64,000 nt of DNA, from positions 310,001 through 374,000 of the forward strand of contig JAWKTB010000003.1 in NCBI GenBank assembly GCA_041402005.1, read 5' to 3'. Both the position numbers and the translations under genes were made by a program. The notes beneath the pieces are model-generated. The model was not told where the DNA came from. It worked only from the letters and a program-made list of their open reading frames with translations, and made no database searches. The DNA comes from JAJRXR01 sp041402005. GTDB lineage: Bacteria; Planctomycetota; Phycisphaerae; Phycisphaerales; UBA1924. This document shows positions 9,089 through 18,941 of the stretch, piece after piece; the first letter of the stretch is position 1, and the number at the start of each line of letters is the position of its first letter.

Positions 9089-11659
9089 TCAGTCATCCTT
9101 GGCGATCTGGCCCAGCTCGGAGGGGCTGAGCTTGCGTCGCCCTCTGGAGTAGAGGGTGCGGGGGGCCTTGGGCTTGGCGGGTTCGCTCGCGGGAGTGACG
9201 GGCTTGGACTCGGGCGCGGCGACCGAGCCGTTGTCCTTGCCCTTGCCCGAGCCACGACGACGGCGGCGCTTCTTCTTGGGCGCGGCGTCGGTCGCCTCGG
9301 TGAGTTCGGGGCCAGCCTCGGAGCTGGCTTCGGACTTGGCCTCGGGCTTGGTGACTTCGTTGTTGGGCGCGCCGGTGTCGGCGCCCTCGCCCCCGGACTT
9401 GCGGCGCCCGCGTCGGCGCCGGCGACGCTTCTTCTTCGGCGCTTCGGCGTCGTGCTCGGGATGGTCGTCGGGCGCGCCAGTGTCCGAAGCCTCTGGCTCC
9501 TTCACGGGGGCGGAGCCAGATTCGGTCGTCGAGTCGGCGGGCCTGTCCTCGCCCCCGCCTCCGCCCCGACGACGGCGACGACGACGGCGACGCTTCTTCT
9601 TGGGCTGGTCTTGCGCCTCGTCGGGTTCGTCGTCCTCGAAGAGCTCGAACTCGACGCCGTCGGCCTCGGCGCGCTGGAGGGCGAGCTCGGCGGTCGCCGC
9701 GACGGAGACGGCCTCGGCGGCCTCCTCCTTCATATCGACCGCCCAGCCCTCCTCCTCGTCGGGGGCGGCGTCGGACGCCGAGCCCCACTCAACCGTCTCC
9801 GGCTCGCGCTTGAGCTTGGGCAGCTTCTCGATGTCGATGTCCGAGCCCGACTCGTCGTAGGCGTACATCGCGTACCGGTCGGGCGGGAGCGTCTCGGAGA
9901 CGCGGACGTCCATGTGCTTGCCGGAGAGCAGCTCGAGCCTCGTCATGCTCGCGCGGCTGTGCGAGAGCAGGGCGCCCGCGACACGGGGGGAGACCACGAG
10001 CTCGACCTTGGCGACCTTGTCGCGGTCGAGCAGGGCGGCGAGCTCTCGCAGCGCGGTGGCGGCGACCGACTCGGGGCGACGGAGCAGGCCCCGACCCCGG
10101 CAGGTGGTGCAGGTCGCGAAGTGGAGCGACTCCTGCGAGCCCCGCATGCGCTGGCGCGTGAGCTCGAGGATGCCGAACTGGGAGATGGGCAGGACCGTGG
10201 TGCGGGCGCGGTCCTTCTTGAAGCGCTCCTTGAAGAGGTTCTCGATCTCCTTGCGGTGCGAGGCGAAGCGCATGTCGATGAGGTCGCAGATGACGAGCCC
10301 GCCCAGGTCGCGCAGGCGAAGCTGGCGGCAGATCTCGTCGGTGGCCTCGAGGTTGGTGCGGTAGGCGTTGGTCTCGGCGTCGCGGGCGGAGCGAGACTTG
10401 CCCGAGTTGACGTCGATGGCGACGAGGGCCTCGGTCTCGTCGATCACGAGGCGCCCGCCGGAGGGCAGGGGGACCTCGCGGGAGTGGATCGTCTGGATCT
10501 GCTCCTCGATGTTGAAGGCGTGGAAGATGGGGGCCTTGCCGGTGTACTGGACGAGCGTCGCCTGGGTGCGCGGGGCGACGATCTTGAGGAAACCGGCGGC
10601 GCGGTGCAGGGCGGACTCGTTGTCGATGACGACGCCCGTGACGTCTGAGGTCAGCAGGTCGCGGATGGAGCGGACGAGCAGGTCGGACTCGGAGTAGAGC
10701 AGGCGTGGGCGCTTGCCCGAGTCGCGCCGGCGCTCCATGTCCTTCCAGAGTCGCTGGAGGTAGGCGAGGTCGCGCTTGAGCTCGGTCTTGGTGCGTCCCA
10801 TGCCGGCGGTTCGGAGGATGAATCCGAAGCCGTCGGGGAGCTCGAGGGAGCTGAGGACTTCCCTCGCCTCGCGTCGCTTGTCGTCGTCCTCCTCCTTGCG
10901 GGAGACGCCGACGCGGTCCATGTCGGGCATCATGACGATGTAGCGCCCGGGGATGGAGAGGTACGACGTCAGCGTGGGGCCCTTGGTGCCGACGCCTTCC
11001 TTGAGGACCTGGACGACGACCTCCTGGCCGCGTCTGAGGCAGTCCTGGATCGGCGGGCGCGAGCGGCGCGGGATCTTCTTGCCGACGCGTTCGGTGGTGT
11101 CCTCGTCCTCGCCAGGGAAGTACTTGGGGTGGAGGTCGGAGACGTGGAGGAAGCCGTTCTCCTCGACGCCGAAGTCCACGAAGGCGGCCTGGATGGCGGG
11201 CTCGACGTTGGTGACCTTGCCGACGTAGATGTTGTTGACGCGCGAGACCTGGGTGGTGGGCTCGGAGAAGAACTCCTCGAGTCGTCCGTTCTCGACGATG
11301 GCGACGCGGCAGTCCCCGCCGGGGTCGTAGTTGATGAGCATCCGGGCGCCGGGGGCGCTCTCGGGCGCCTTGTCGGCGCTCTTGGACTTGCGGGAGCGCT
11401 TGCGCTTGGGCTTCTTGTCGGCGGCGCTCGGTTCGTCGTCCGAGTCTTCGCCGTCGGCGTCGGCGTCCTGCGTGGGCGGCGCGGCCTTCTTGGAGCTGCG
11501 GCGCTTGCGCGACCGCTTCTTCTTGGGGGTGGGAGCTTCGTCGGGCGCCTCGGGGGCGGACTCGACGGGGGCATCGACCTGGGCCTCGCCCTGGGTCTCA
11601 ACGATCGGGTTGTCGGTCTGGTTCTCTGGGGTCGCCTCGGCGACGGGGTCCTGGTTCAC
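9089..11659 (-). CDS. rne: RNase E/G family endoribonuclease with long charged extensions
   Basis: 856 residues from GTG 11659. Residues 1-105 are a Lys/Arg/Asp/Glu-rich extension (blocks such as PKKKRSRKRRSSKK). The catalytic core starts at MLINYDPGGDCRVAIVENG, with the S1 RNA-binding region (NIYVGKVTNVEPAIQAAFVDFG), the metal-binding DNase I-like region (ALVAIDVNSGKS and GGLVICDLIDM, the two catalytic Asp) and the zinc-link CTTCRGRGLL. The last about 230 residues are again basic clusters (KKKRRRRRRRRRG) alternating with acidic stretches, typical of a disordered RNA-binding/degradosome scaffold. Role: mRNA decay and rRNA/tRNA processing. Upstream is a 281-nt gene-free region. Confidence 0.93.
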   Translation of the reverse strand: MNQDPVAEATPENQTDNPIVETQGEAQVDAPVESAPEAPDEAPTPKKKRSRKRRSSKKAAPPTQDADADGEDSDDEPSAADKKPKRKRSRKSKSADKAPESAPGARMLINYDPGGDCRVAIVENGRLEEFFSEPTTQVSRVNNIYVGKVTNVEPAIQAAFVDFGVEENGFLHVSDLHPKYFPGEDEDTTERVGKKIPRRSRPPIQDCLRRGQEVVVQVLKEGVGTKGPTLTSYLSIPGRYIVMMPDMDRVGVSRKEEDDDKRREAREVLSSLELPDGFGFILRTAGMGRTKTELKRDLAYLQRLWKDMERRRDSGKRPRLLYSESDLLVRSIRDLLTSDVTGVVIDNESALHRAAGFLKIVAPRTQATLVQYTGKAPIFHAFNIEEQIQTIHSREVPLPSGGRLVIDETEALVAIDVNSGKSRSARDAETNAYRTNLEATDEICRQLRLRDLGGLVICDLIDMRFASHRKEIENLFKERFKKDRARTTVLPISQFGILELTRQRMRGSQESLHFATCTTCRGRGLLRRPESVAATALRELAALLDRDKVAKVELVVSPRVAGALLSHSRASMTRLELLSGKHMDVRVSETLPPDRYAMYAYDESGSDIDIEKLPKLKREPETVEWGSASDAAPDEEEGWAVDMKEEAAEAVSVAATAELALQRAEADGVEFELFEDDEPDEAQDQPKKKRRRRRRRRRGGGGGEDRPADSTTESGSAPVKEPEASDTGAPDDHPEHDAEAPKKKRRRRRRGRRKSGGEGADTGAPNNEVTKPEAKSEASSEAGPELTEATDAAPKKKRRRRRGSGKGKDNGSVAAPESKPVTPASEPAKPKAPRTLYSRGRRKLSPSELGQIAKDD

Positions 11660-11940
11660 GGATGCGTCCTATTCGTGTGAGGACGCGGGCGAACGGGCGG
11701 CGGGCGAGCTCTGTGACAGGACACCCGGCGGCGCGAGCCCCGGGGGTCGTTCGGTCTGGTTGCTCGGAGAGGCGCGCACGCGCGTTCACTCGCATCGTGC
11801 GGCTGGCCTGACTTCGCCGGTCGGACCCCCCGCGTTCGCCCGGGGCCTCGACATGTGTCGGGCGCGTCCGGGGCGGGGGTCCGGTTGTCGTCGGCGGCCT
11901 GGCGAGCCGCGGTTGTTCTGAGTCCCGGTTGCGGGGCCAA
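11660..11940. other. Gene-free region upstream of the RNase E/G gene
   Basis: 281 nt between the stop of ptsI (11941) and the start of the RNase gene (11659), both on the minus strand. Open frames here are GC-frame shadows without ribosome sites. I see an AGGACG stretch about 8 nt before the GTG start, usable as a ribosome binding site. No clear -35/-10 pair or intrinsic terminator was recognised. RNase E genes often have long autoregulatory 5' UTRs; whether this is one cannot be told by eye. Confidence 0.5.
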
Positions 11941-13707
<1,767 letters not shown>

Positions 13708-13800
13708 GGGCGGGCGTTATCGGGGGTTGCGGGGGTGGGAACGACCCACGCCGAGGGCAGATGGTACGGGAAGCGGGCGGGCGGATCGGAGGCGTCGCGA

Positions 13801-13817
13801 GTCCAGATTGTCTGGAC
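13801..13817. promoter_or_regulatory. Inverted repeat upstream of the rho promoter (possible operator)
   Basis: GTCCAGA-TTG-TCTGGAC: perfect 7-bp arms with a 3-bp centre, ending 3 nt before the predicted -35 box of rho and lying in the ptsI-rho divergent region. Size and position suit a dimeric repressor/activator site; the protein is unknown. Confidence 0.45.
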
Positions 13818-13820
13818 GGG

Positions 13821-13849
13821 TTGACTCGGGGGCGCGGGGCGGGTGTGAT
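13821..13849 (+). promoter_or_regulatory. Predicted sigma-70-type promoter of rho
   Basis: TTGACT (13821-13826), 17-bp spacer, TGTGAT (13844-13849; 4/6 to TATAAT). Transcription from here would leave a leader of about 90 nt before the rho ATG. That leader folds into two strong hairpins: 13864-13870 with 13876-13882, and GGGCGG 13902-13907 with CCGCCC 13912-13917. The leader may mediate autoregulation of rho, which is known in other bacteria; this is inference. Confidence 0.5.
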
Positions 13850-13947
13850 TGGGGGACTCCAGGGCGCCCCGAGTCGGGGCGCACCCCGGGGCGGGGGAGC
13901 TGGGCGGCTGACCGCCCGCGCCGCCGACTGGCAGACGGCAATCGAGC

Positions 13948-15174
13948 ATGTCTCTCAAGACGCTGACCGGCATTCTTGAATGGCCGGAGCGCTCCGAGGG
14001 TCGCGTGCGTCGGCTCAGCGACCATTCGACGGTGCTCCAGAGCGCTGACGACCCCTTCGTCCCCGTGGCGTTCGGGGACGAGTTGCCATTGCGCAATGGG
14101 CTCGAGGTGACGGTCGAGGTCGTGGAACGCCTCTCGAAGCGTCGTCGTCGCAAGGGACGGGGGGGCGGGAACAGCTCCGCCCCGCGCAAGCCCAGGCCCG
14201 TCGTCGAGCGGTTCATCGAGATCGAGGGGATGAGCCCGGAGGAGTTCGCGGGTCGGGCCAAGAGCTTCGAGGAGCTAACGAGCATCGACCCGCAGCCGCG
14301 GCTGACGCTCGAGTACCCGGGGTGCCCCGCCTCGTGCCGCCTGATCGATCTGTTCTGCCCGATCGGGCGGGGCCAGCGCGGCCTGATCGTGAGCCCGCCC
14401 AAGGCGGGCAAGACGACGCTGCTCAAGGACATCACCCGGTCGCTCTTGATCAACCACCCGGACCTGCAGGTGATCCTGCTCCTTGTGGACGAGCGTCCCG
14501 AGGAGGTCACGGACTTCAAGCGGGCCTTCGTCCGGCGCGAGGGGGACAACGGGGACTGGGACAAGCCCTGGGACCCCGAGCGGGTGCAGGTGATCGCGTC
14601 GAGCAACGACCACGACGTCGAGCGGCACATTCAGATCTCGACGTTGACGCTCGAGCGCTGCAAGCGGATGGTCGAGTCGGGCAAGCACGTGGTCGTGATG
14701 CTGGACTCCCTGACGCGCCTCGGGCGGGCGTTCAACCGCTCGAACAAGCACGCCAGTTCGGGGCGGACGATGACGGGCGGGATCGACTCGCGGGCGCTGG
14801 AGGTGCCCAAGCAGATCTTCGGCGCCGCCCGCAACACGGAAGAAGCCGGGAGCCTGACGATCCTGGCCTCGTGCCTGGTGGACACGGGCTCGCAGGGCGA
14901 CCAGGTGATCTTCGAGGAGTTCAAGGGCACGGGAAACATGGAGCTGATCCTGGACCGGAAGGTCGCGGAGCGGCGGCTGTTCCCGGCGATGAACCTGGCG
15001 GCCAGCGGGACGCGCAAGGAGCACCTGCTGCTCGACGACCAGACATTCAAGACAGTGACGGCGTTGCGTCGTCGCCTGATGAACATGCCACCACCCCAGC
15101 AGATCGAGCAGCTGCTCGCGGCGCTCGATCGGATGGCGACCAACGCGCAGCTGGTGGGCTCGGCGGGCGGGTGA
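13948..15174 (+). CDS. rho: Transcription termination factor Rho
   Basis: 408 residues, ATG 13948. RNA-dependent hexameric ATPase. ATPase core: GRGQRGLIVSPPKAGKTTLLK (Walker A), LVDERPEEVTDF (catalytic Glu, Walker-B region), HVVVMLDSLTRLGRAFN, ASSGRTMTGGIDSRAL (Q loop), IFGAARNTEEAGSLTI (R-loop region) and EEFKGTGNMEL. Two departures from the usual form: the N-terminal cold-shock-like RNA-binding domain is hard to recognise and includes a KRRRRKGRGGG segment, and about 17 residues (REGDNGDWDKPWDPER region) are inserted after VTDFKR, next to an altered SNDHDVERH where most Rho proteins have STFDEP..RH. It ends 3 nt from a convergent dockerin gene. Confidence 0.95.
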   Translation: MSLKTLTGILEWPERSEGRVRRLSDHSTVLQSADDPFVPVAFGDELPLRNGLEVTVEVVERLSKRRRRKGRGGGNSSAPRKPRPVVERFIEIEGMSPEEFAGRAKSFEELTSIDPQPRLTLEYPGCPASCRLIDLFCPIGRGQRGLIVSPPKAGKTTLLKDITRSLLINHPDLQVILLLVDERPEEVTDFKRAFVRREGDNGDWDKPWDPERVQVIASSNDHDVERHIQISTLTLERCKRMVESGKHVVVMLDSLTRLGRAFNRSNKHASSGRTMTGGIDSRALEVPKQIFGAARNTEEAGSLTILASCLVDTGSQGDQVIFEEFKGTGNMELILDRKVAERRLFPAMNLAASGTRKEHLLLDDQTFKTVTALRRRLMNMPPPQQIEQLLAALDRMATNAQLVGSAGG

Positions 15175-15177
15175 GGT

Positions 15178-16374
15178 CTAGGGGCAGCCCTGACCGAAGG
15201 CGGTCAGGAACGCAAGGACGTCGGAGAAGTCCCACACATTGATCGGCGGCGCGAGGTCAGCGCAGAAGCTCAACGACCCGAACTCGACGAGGAAGGCGAG
15301 GACGTCGTCGAAGTTGAGCACGCCGGCGGGGTGGGCGGTGTCGGCGACGCTGCACGCGTTGATGGGGTTGCACACTCCGAGGCACGTGTACCCGCCCAGC
15401 TCGATGTAGATCGAGGCGAAGGGGATCTCGCCGCCGGGTTCGCATCCATAGCCCCCGAGGTCGAACGTTCCGAGGTACGAGGTCGATTGACCGGGCGGGC
15501 AATCCGGACCAGTGGCGAAGAGGTCGAGGGCGTCCTCGATGCCCTCGGGCAGGCCCAGGTGATACTCGGTCGGGGGGGCGACCAAGAGGACGCCGGTGAG
15601 ACCACGGGATTCGAGCGGAAGCGAAGATTGATCGAACCGGAATCCGTATGAGAAATCGGAGCGACTGTCTCCATCGAGGTCCGCGCCGGTCGGATGTCCG
15701 TAGATGGCGCCGCCCGAGAGCCCCGTGCCGACGTCGTCGTACCCGTTGGTGTCCCCGAGTTCGAAGACGAGGCTTGGGGCCAGCGACCAGAAATCAAGCG
15801 TGAGGGTGTAGACGGCCATGGATCCGGGCGGGAGGCTCGGGGGGGCGCCCGGGAGTGTCGTCAGCGTCAGGTCGAGGATGCAGTACCGATCCGCGTCGTG
15901 CCCGTTGTCGCCGTCGGAGAAGGTGATGCTCATGCTGTAGCCGACGACGCCATCACCGATGTCGTCGCCGTCGGTGTCCGTGTCTGGCACGCTTGTCGCG
16001 TACGCAAACGTGATCGAGTTGATCGCCGTCTCCGTGTCGATGTCGCCCCAGTCCAGGATCCACGCGCCTTCCGGTGGTGGGTTCAGTGACGGCGGGAGCG
16101 TGTTGGGGGCGACGAGGTCGGGGAGCGTGTCGCCATCGAAGTCGGGGTTCTCGACGATCAGGATGCTTGGTCCGCAGTTCGGGCCATTGTTGACCCAGAG
16201 CGGTCCGACGACGTCGCGCGGGCCTGCTCCGATTGGCGTCATGAGACGTTCGCCGGTGCGTACGTTGTAGTAAATGTTGGCGATCGGCCAGGGTTCGAGC
16301 GGCTCATTGGTGGCGAGTGCCGGGGTCGGGACGCCGGCGGCGAGCAGAAGGCAGAGCGTCGCAGACTTTGTCAT
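15178..16374 (-). CDS. Exported GC-type dockerin-tailed protein, array copy 1 (last in operon)
   Basis: 398 residues, ATG 16374 (signal peptide MTKSATLCLLLAAGVPTPALA); the longer frame upstream overlaps the next gene. Architecture shared with the next four genes: EPWPIANIYYNVRTGERL, a Ca-binding-like NPDFDGDTLPDL, an Asp-rich PDTDTDGDDIGDGVVGY, LDLTLTTLPGAPPSLPPG, SGGAIYGHPTGADLDGD, DFSYGFRFDQSSLP, GPDCPPG and a double tail VLNFDDVLAFLVEFG...VWDFSDVLAFLTAFGQGCP. Asp-rich loops suggest calcium. No enzymatic motif recognised. The tail is the candidate sorting or anchoring signal. Confidence 0.85.
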   Translation of the reverse strand: MTKSATLCLLLAAGVPTPALATNEPLEPWPIANIYYNVRTGERLMTPIGAGPRDVVGPLWVNNGPNCGPSILIVENPDFDGDTLPDLVAPNTLPPSLNPPPEGAWILDWGDIDTETAINSITFAYATSVPDTDTDGDDIGDGVVGYSMSITFSDGDNGHDADRYCILDLTLTTLPGAPPSLPPGSMAVYTLTLDFWSLAPSLVFELGDTNGYDDVGTGLSGGAIYGHPTGADLDGDSRSDFSYGFRFDQSSLPLESRGLTGVLLVAPPTEYHLGLPEGIEDALDLFATGPDCPPGQSTSYLGTFDLGGYGCEPGGEIPFASIYIELGGYTCLGVCNPINACSVADTAHPAGVLNFDDVLAFLVEFGSLSFCADLAPPINVWDFSDVLAFLTAFGQGCP

Positions 16375-16391
16375 CGGTCGAGCTCCTTGGG

Positions 16392-17627
16392 CTACGGGCA
16401 GCCCTGCGCGAAGAGGGTGAGGAAGGCGAGGACGTCGTCGATGTTGAAGACGTTGCGAGGGGGGGCGAACTCCTCCGCGTAGGGGGAGGGGTCCGAAGGG
16501 GTCGCGGCGAACATGAAGCCAAGCACGTCGGAGAAATCGAGGACGCCCAACGGGAGAGCGTTGTCGGCGAGCGAGCACGAGGGGCTGGGGGCGCCGTAGA
16601 GCTCGATGTAGTTGGACATGAAATACGACCACTCACAGATGAAGCAGAGCGGGAAGTTCATGGGGGTGATATCAGTGATGTCGGGGGGGCAGCTCGGGCC
16701 GGATGTGTAGATGTCGGGCATGCACTGGATGCCCGGCGGGTCGAGTGGGAATGCGCAGGAATCGTCGGTGCACCCGACGGGTACGGTTCGGAGGAATCCG
16801 TTGGCGCCCCTGGTGCGCCCCGGTCCCTGGCCCGGGACGGGCAGCGCGGACTGGTCGAAGCGCACGGCGTACGAGAAGTCGTCGAGGCCGTCGCCGTCGC
16901 GGTCGCTGAAGGTGGGGTGGGCGTAGATGGCGCCCCCAGAGAATCCCGTGCCCGCGTCATCGATGGCGTCGGAGTCGCCGAGCTCAAAGACGAAGCTGGG
17001 GGCGGTGTTGGCGAGGTCGAGCGTGAGGTGGTAGAGGGCCATGTAACCGGGTGGGATGCCCGGGGGCGCTCCGGGCAGGTCGGGGATACGGAGGTCGAGG
17101 ATGCAGGAGCGGGCCGACGTGCCGTAGCCCTGGTCGTCGTCGGAGAAGGTGAGGAAGAGGTCGTAGCCCTCGATGCCGTCGCCGACGCCGTCGTGGTCGT
17201 CGTCGGTGTCGGGCGCCGCGATGGCGTAGGCGATGACGACGCAGTCGACGACGGTGTCGGGCCCGACATCGCCCGGCCAGACGAACCAGGAGCCCTCGCA
17301 GGGGACGGTGGGCATGGCGTCACAGACTGTCGGGCTCGCGGAGAAGACGATGTCGCCGAGGCCGTCGCCGTCGGCGTCGGGGTTGTCGATGAGGAAGACG
17401 ACGCCGCCCTCGCCACAGGGGTCGGCGTTGGTGTTGAGCCAGAGGGCCTCGGCGTTGTTTCGCGGCCTGGCGTCGAGGGGCGTGACGAGGCGCTCGCCTG
17501 TGCGCAGGTTGTAGGAGATGTTGGCGACAGGCCAAGGCTTGAGGGTGCGGGGCGCGATTGATGTCGGTTGCGCTGACGCCGCAGCGCCGAGGCCTGACGC
17601 GAGGGCGAGCGAGATGGTTCGGCGCAT
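16392..17627 (-). CDS. Exported GC-type dockerin-tailed protein, array copy 2
   Basis: 411 residues, ATG 17627, signal peptide MRRTISLALASGLGAAASAQ. Paralogue of the flanking genes: KPWPVANISYNLRTGERLVTP, DNPDADGDGLGDIVF, DTDDDHDGVGDGIEGYDLF, LPGAPPGIPPGYMALYHLTLDL, FELGDSDAIDDAGTGFSGG, FSYAVRFDQSALPVPG, a Cys-containing GCTDDSCAFPLDPPG insert, and GPSCPPDITD. The first tail repeat has drifted (VLDFSDVLGFMFAATP); the second reads VFNIDDVLAFLTLFAQGCP. Spacing to neighbours is 17-18 nt, so it is in the same operon. Function unknown. Confidence 0.85.
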   Translation of the reverse strand: MRRTISLALASGLGAAASAQPTSIAPRTLKPWPVANISYNLRTGERLVTPLDARPRNNAEALWLNTNADPCGEGGVVFLIDNPDADGDGLGDIVFSASPTVCDAMPTVPCEGSWFVWPGDVGPDTVVDCVVIAYAIAAPDTDDDHDGVGDGIEGYDLFLTFSDDDQGYGTSARSCILDLRIPDLPGAPPGIPPGYMALYHLTLDLANTAPSFVFELGDSDAIDDAGTGFSGGAIYAHPTFSDRDGDGLDDFSYAVRFDQSALPVPGQGPGRTRGANGFLRTVPVGCTDDSCAFPLDPPGIQCMPDIYTSGPSCPPDITDITPMNFPLCFICEWSYFMSNYIELYGAPSPSCSLADNALPLGVLDFSDVLGFMFAATPSDPSPYAEEFAPPRNVFNIDDVLAFLTLFAQGCP

Positions 17628-17645
17628 GGCGATCGCTCCTCGCGC

Positions 17646-18926
17646 CTATGGGCAGCCCATCCCGAAGACGGTGAGAAAGGCGAGGACGTCGGAGAAGCTC
17701 CAAACGCCGAAGGGGTCGGCGAGGTCGGAGCAGAAGCCGTTGCTCCCGAAGTCCACGAGAAACGCGAGGGCGTCGTCAAAGTTGAGGACGCCCGTGGGGA
17801 GGGCGAGGTCCGCGGCGTTGCAGGCGCCGGGCGGGACGCAACAGTCACAGATATCGCTGACGTCATAGAGCTCGAGGTATGACGAGTCGAACGCCGGCGA
17901 GCCGGTGGCGCAACTCCAACTGAAGAAGAAGGCGCCGACGTAGGAGGTGATGGTGGGTGGGCAGCTCGGGCCGGTGACGTAGATGTCGGAGGCGTTGTCG
18001 AGGCCCGGGGGGTCGGTGGGGGCGGGGCAGGGGGAAGCGGTGCACCCGGCGGGGGCGACGTGGAGGAAGCCGTTGGCGCCCTTGGTCCGCCCGGGCCCTT
18101 CACCCGGGACGGGGAGTGAGGACTGGTCGAAGCGCAGCGCGTACGAGAAGTCGTTGAGTCCGTCGGCGTCACGGTCGCCGAAGGTTGGGTGACCGTACTC
18201 GGAGCCGCCGGAGATCCCGGTCATGCCAGGTGTGTTGTCGATGCCGTCAGAGTCGCCCAGTTCGAAGATGAGGCTGGGTGCGAGGGAGGCGAAGTCGAGG
18301 GTGATCGTGTAGACGGCGAGATACCCCTCGGGGAGGCCGGGCAGCGCGCCGGGGATGGTGGAGAGGGTCAGGTCGAGGATGCACGATCGACCCGAGACGC
18401 CCGCCCCGTCGGCGCCGAAGCCATCGTCGTTGTCTGAGAAGGTGATGCTGAGGTTGTAGCCGACGATGCCGTCGCCGATGGAGTCGAGGTCGGTGTCGGT
18501 GTCCGGGGCGAGGATGCCGTAGGCGATCACGACGCAGGAGACGACAGAGTCATGGGGGACGTCGCCCCACCAGTTGCGCCACTGTCCCTCGCAGGGGAAG
18601 GTCGGCATGGCGTCGCAGACGGTTGGGACGCCGCCGAAGACGAGGTCGGCCTCGCCGTCGCCGTCGGCGTCAGGGTTGTCCATGATGCCGACGGTCCCGC
18701 CCGTGCCACACGGGTCGGTGTTGTTGTTGATCCAGAGGGGGGAAGCCGTGTCGCGTGGGCGGGCGCCCCAGGGCATGGCGAGGCGCTCGCCGGTGCGGAG
18801 GTTCCAGTAGATGTTGGCGACGGGCCATGCCTTGAGTGTGCGTGAGGCGGGTGTGGCGCCCTGAGCGCGCGCCCCACTCGCGAGGCCGGCGAGAAGGACG
18901 ATCGAGGCGAGGGGGGCGGCGCGCAT
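17646..18926 (-). CDS. Exported GC-type dockerin-tailed protein, array copy 3
   Basis: 426 residues, ATG 18926, signal peptide MRAAPLASIVLLAGLASGARAQ. Closest to copy 2: KAWPVANIYWNLRTGERLAMP, DNPDADGDGEADLVFGGVPT, VCDAMPTFPCEGQW, PDTDTDLDSIGDGIVGYNL, FELGDSDGIDNTPG, FSYALRFDQSSLPVPGEGPGR, GCTASPCPAPTDPPG and GPSCPPTITSYVGAFFF. Tail: CNAADLALPTGVLNFDDALAF... and VWSFSDVLAFLTVFGMGCP. A DCCVPPG Cys cluster precedes the tail. Probably extracellular or surface; no known catalytic site. Confidence 0.85.
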   Translation of the reverse strand: MRAAPLASIVLLAGLASGARAQGATPASRTLKAWPVANIYWNLRTGERLAMPWGARPRDTASPLWINNNTDPCGTGGTVGIMDNPDADGDGEADLVFGGVPTVCDAMPTFPCEGQWRNWWGDVPHDSVVSCVVIAYGILAPDTDTDLDSIGDGIVGYNLSITFSDNDDGFGADGAGVSGRSCILDLTLSTIPGALPGLPEGYLAVYTITLDFASLAPSLIFELGDSDGIDNTPGMTGISGGSEYGHPTFGDRDADGLNDFSYALRFDQSSLPVPGEGPGRTKGANGFLHVAPAGCTASPCPAPTDPPGLDNASDIYVTGPSCPPTITSYVGAFFFSWSCATGSPAFDSSYLELYDVSDICDCCVPPGACNAADLALPTGVLNFDDALAFLVDFGSNGFCSDLADPFGVWSFSDVLAFLTVFGMGCP

Positions 18927-18941
18927 CAGAGCTCCTGTGTG

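Noticed and set aside
9062..10648. 528-residue plus-strand frame
   Set aside because: Antisense to the RNase E/G tail; low-complexity Gly/Leu/Val composition.
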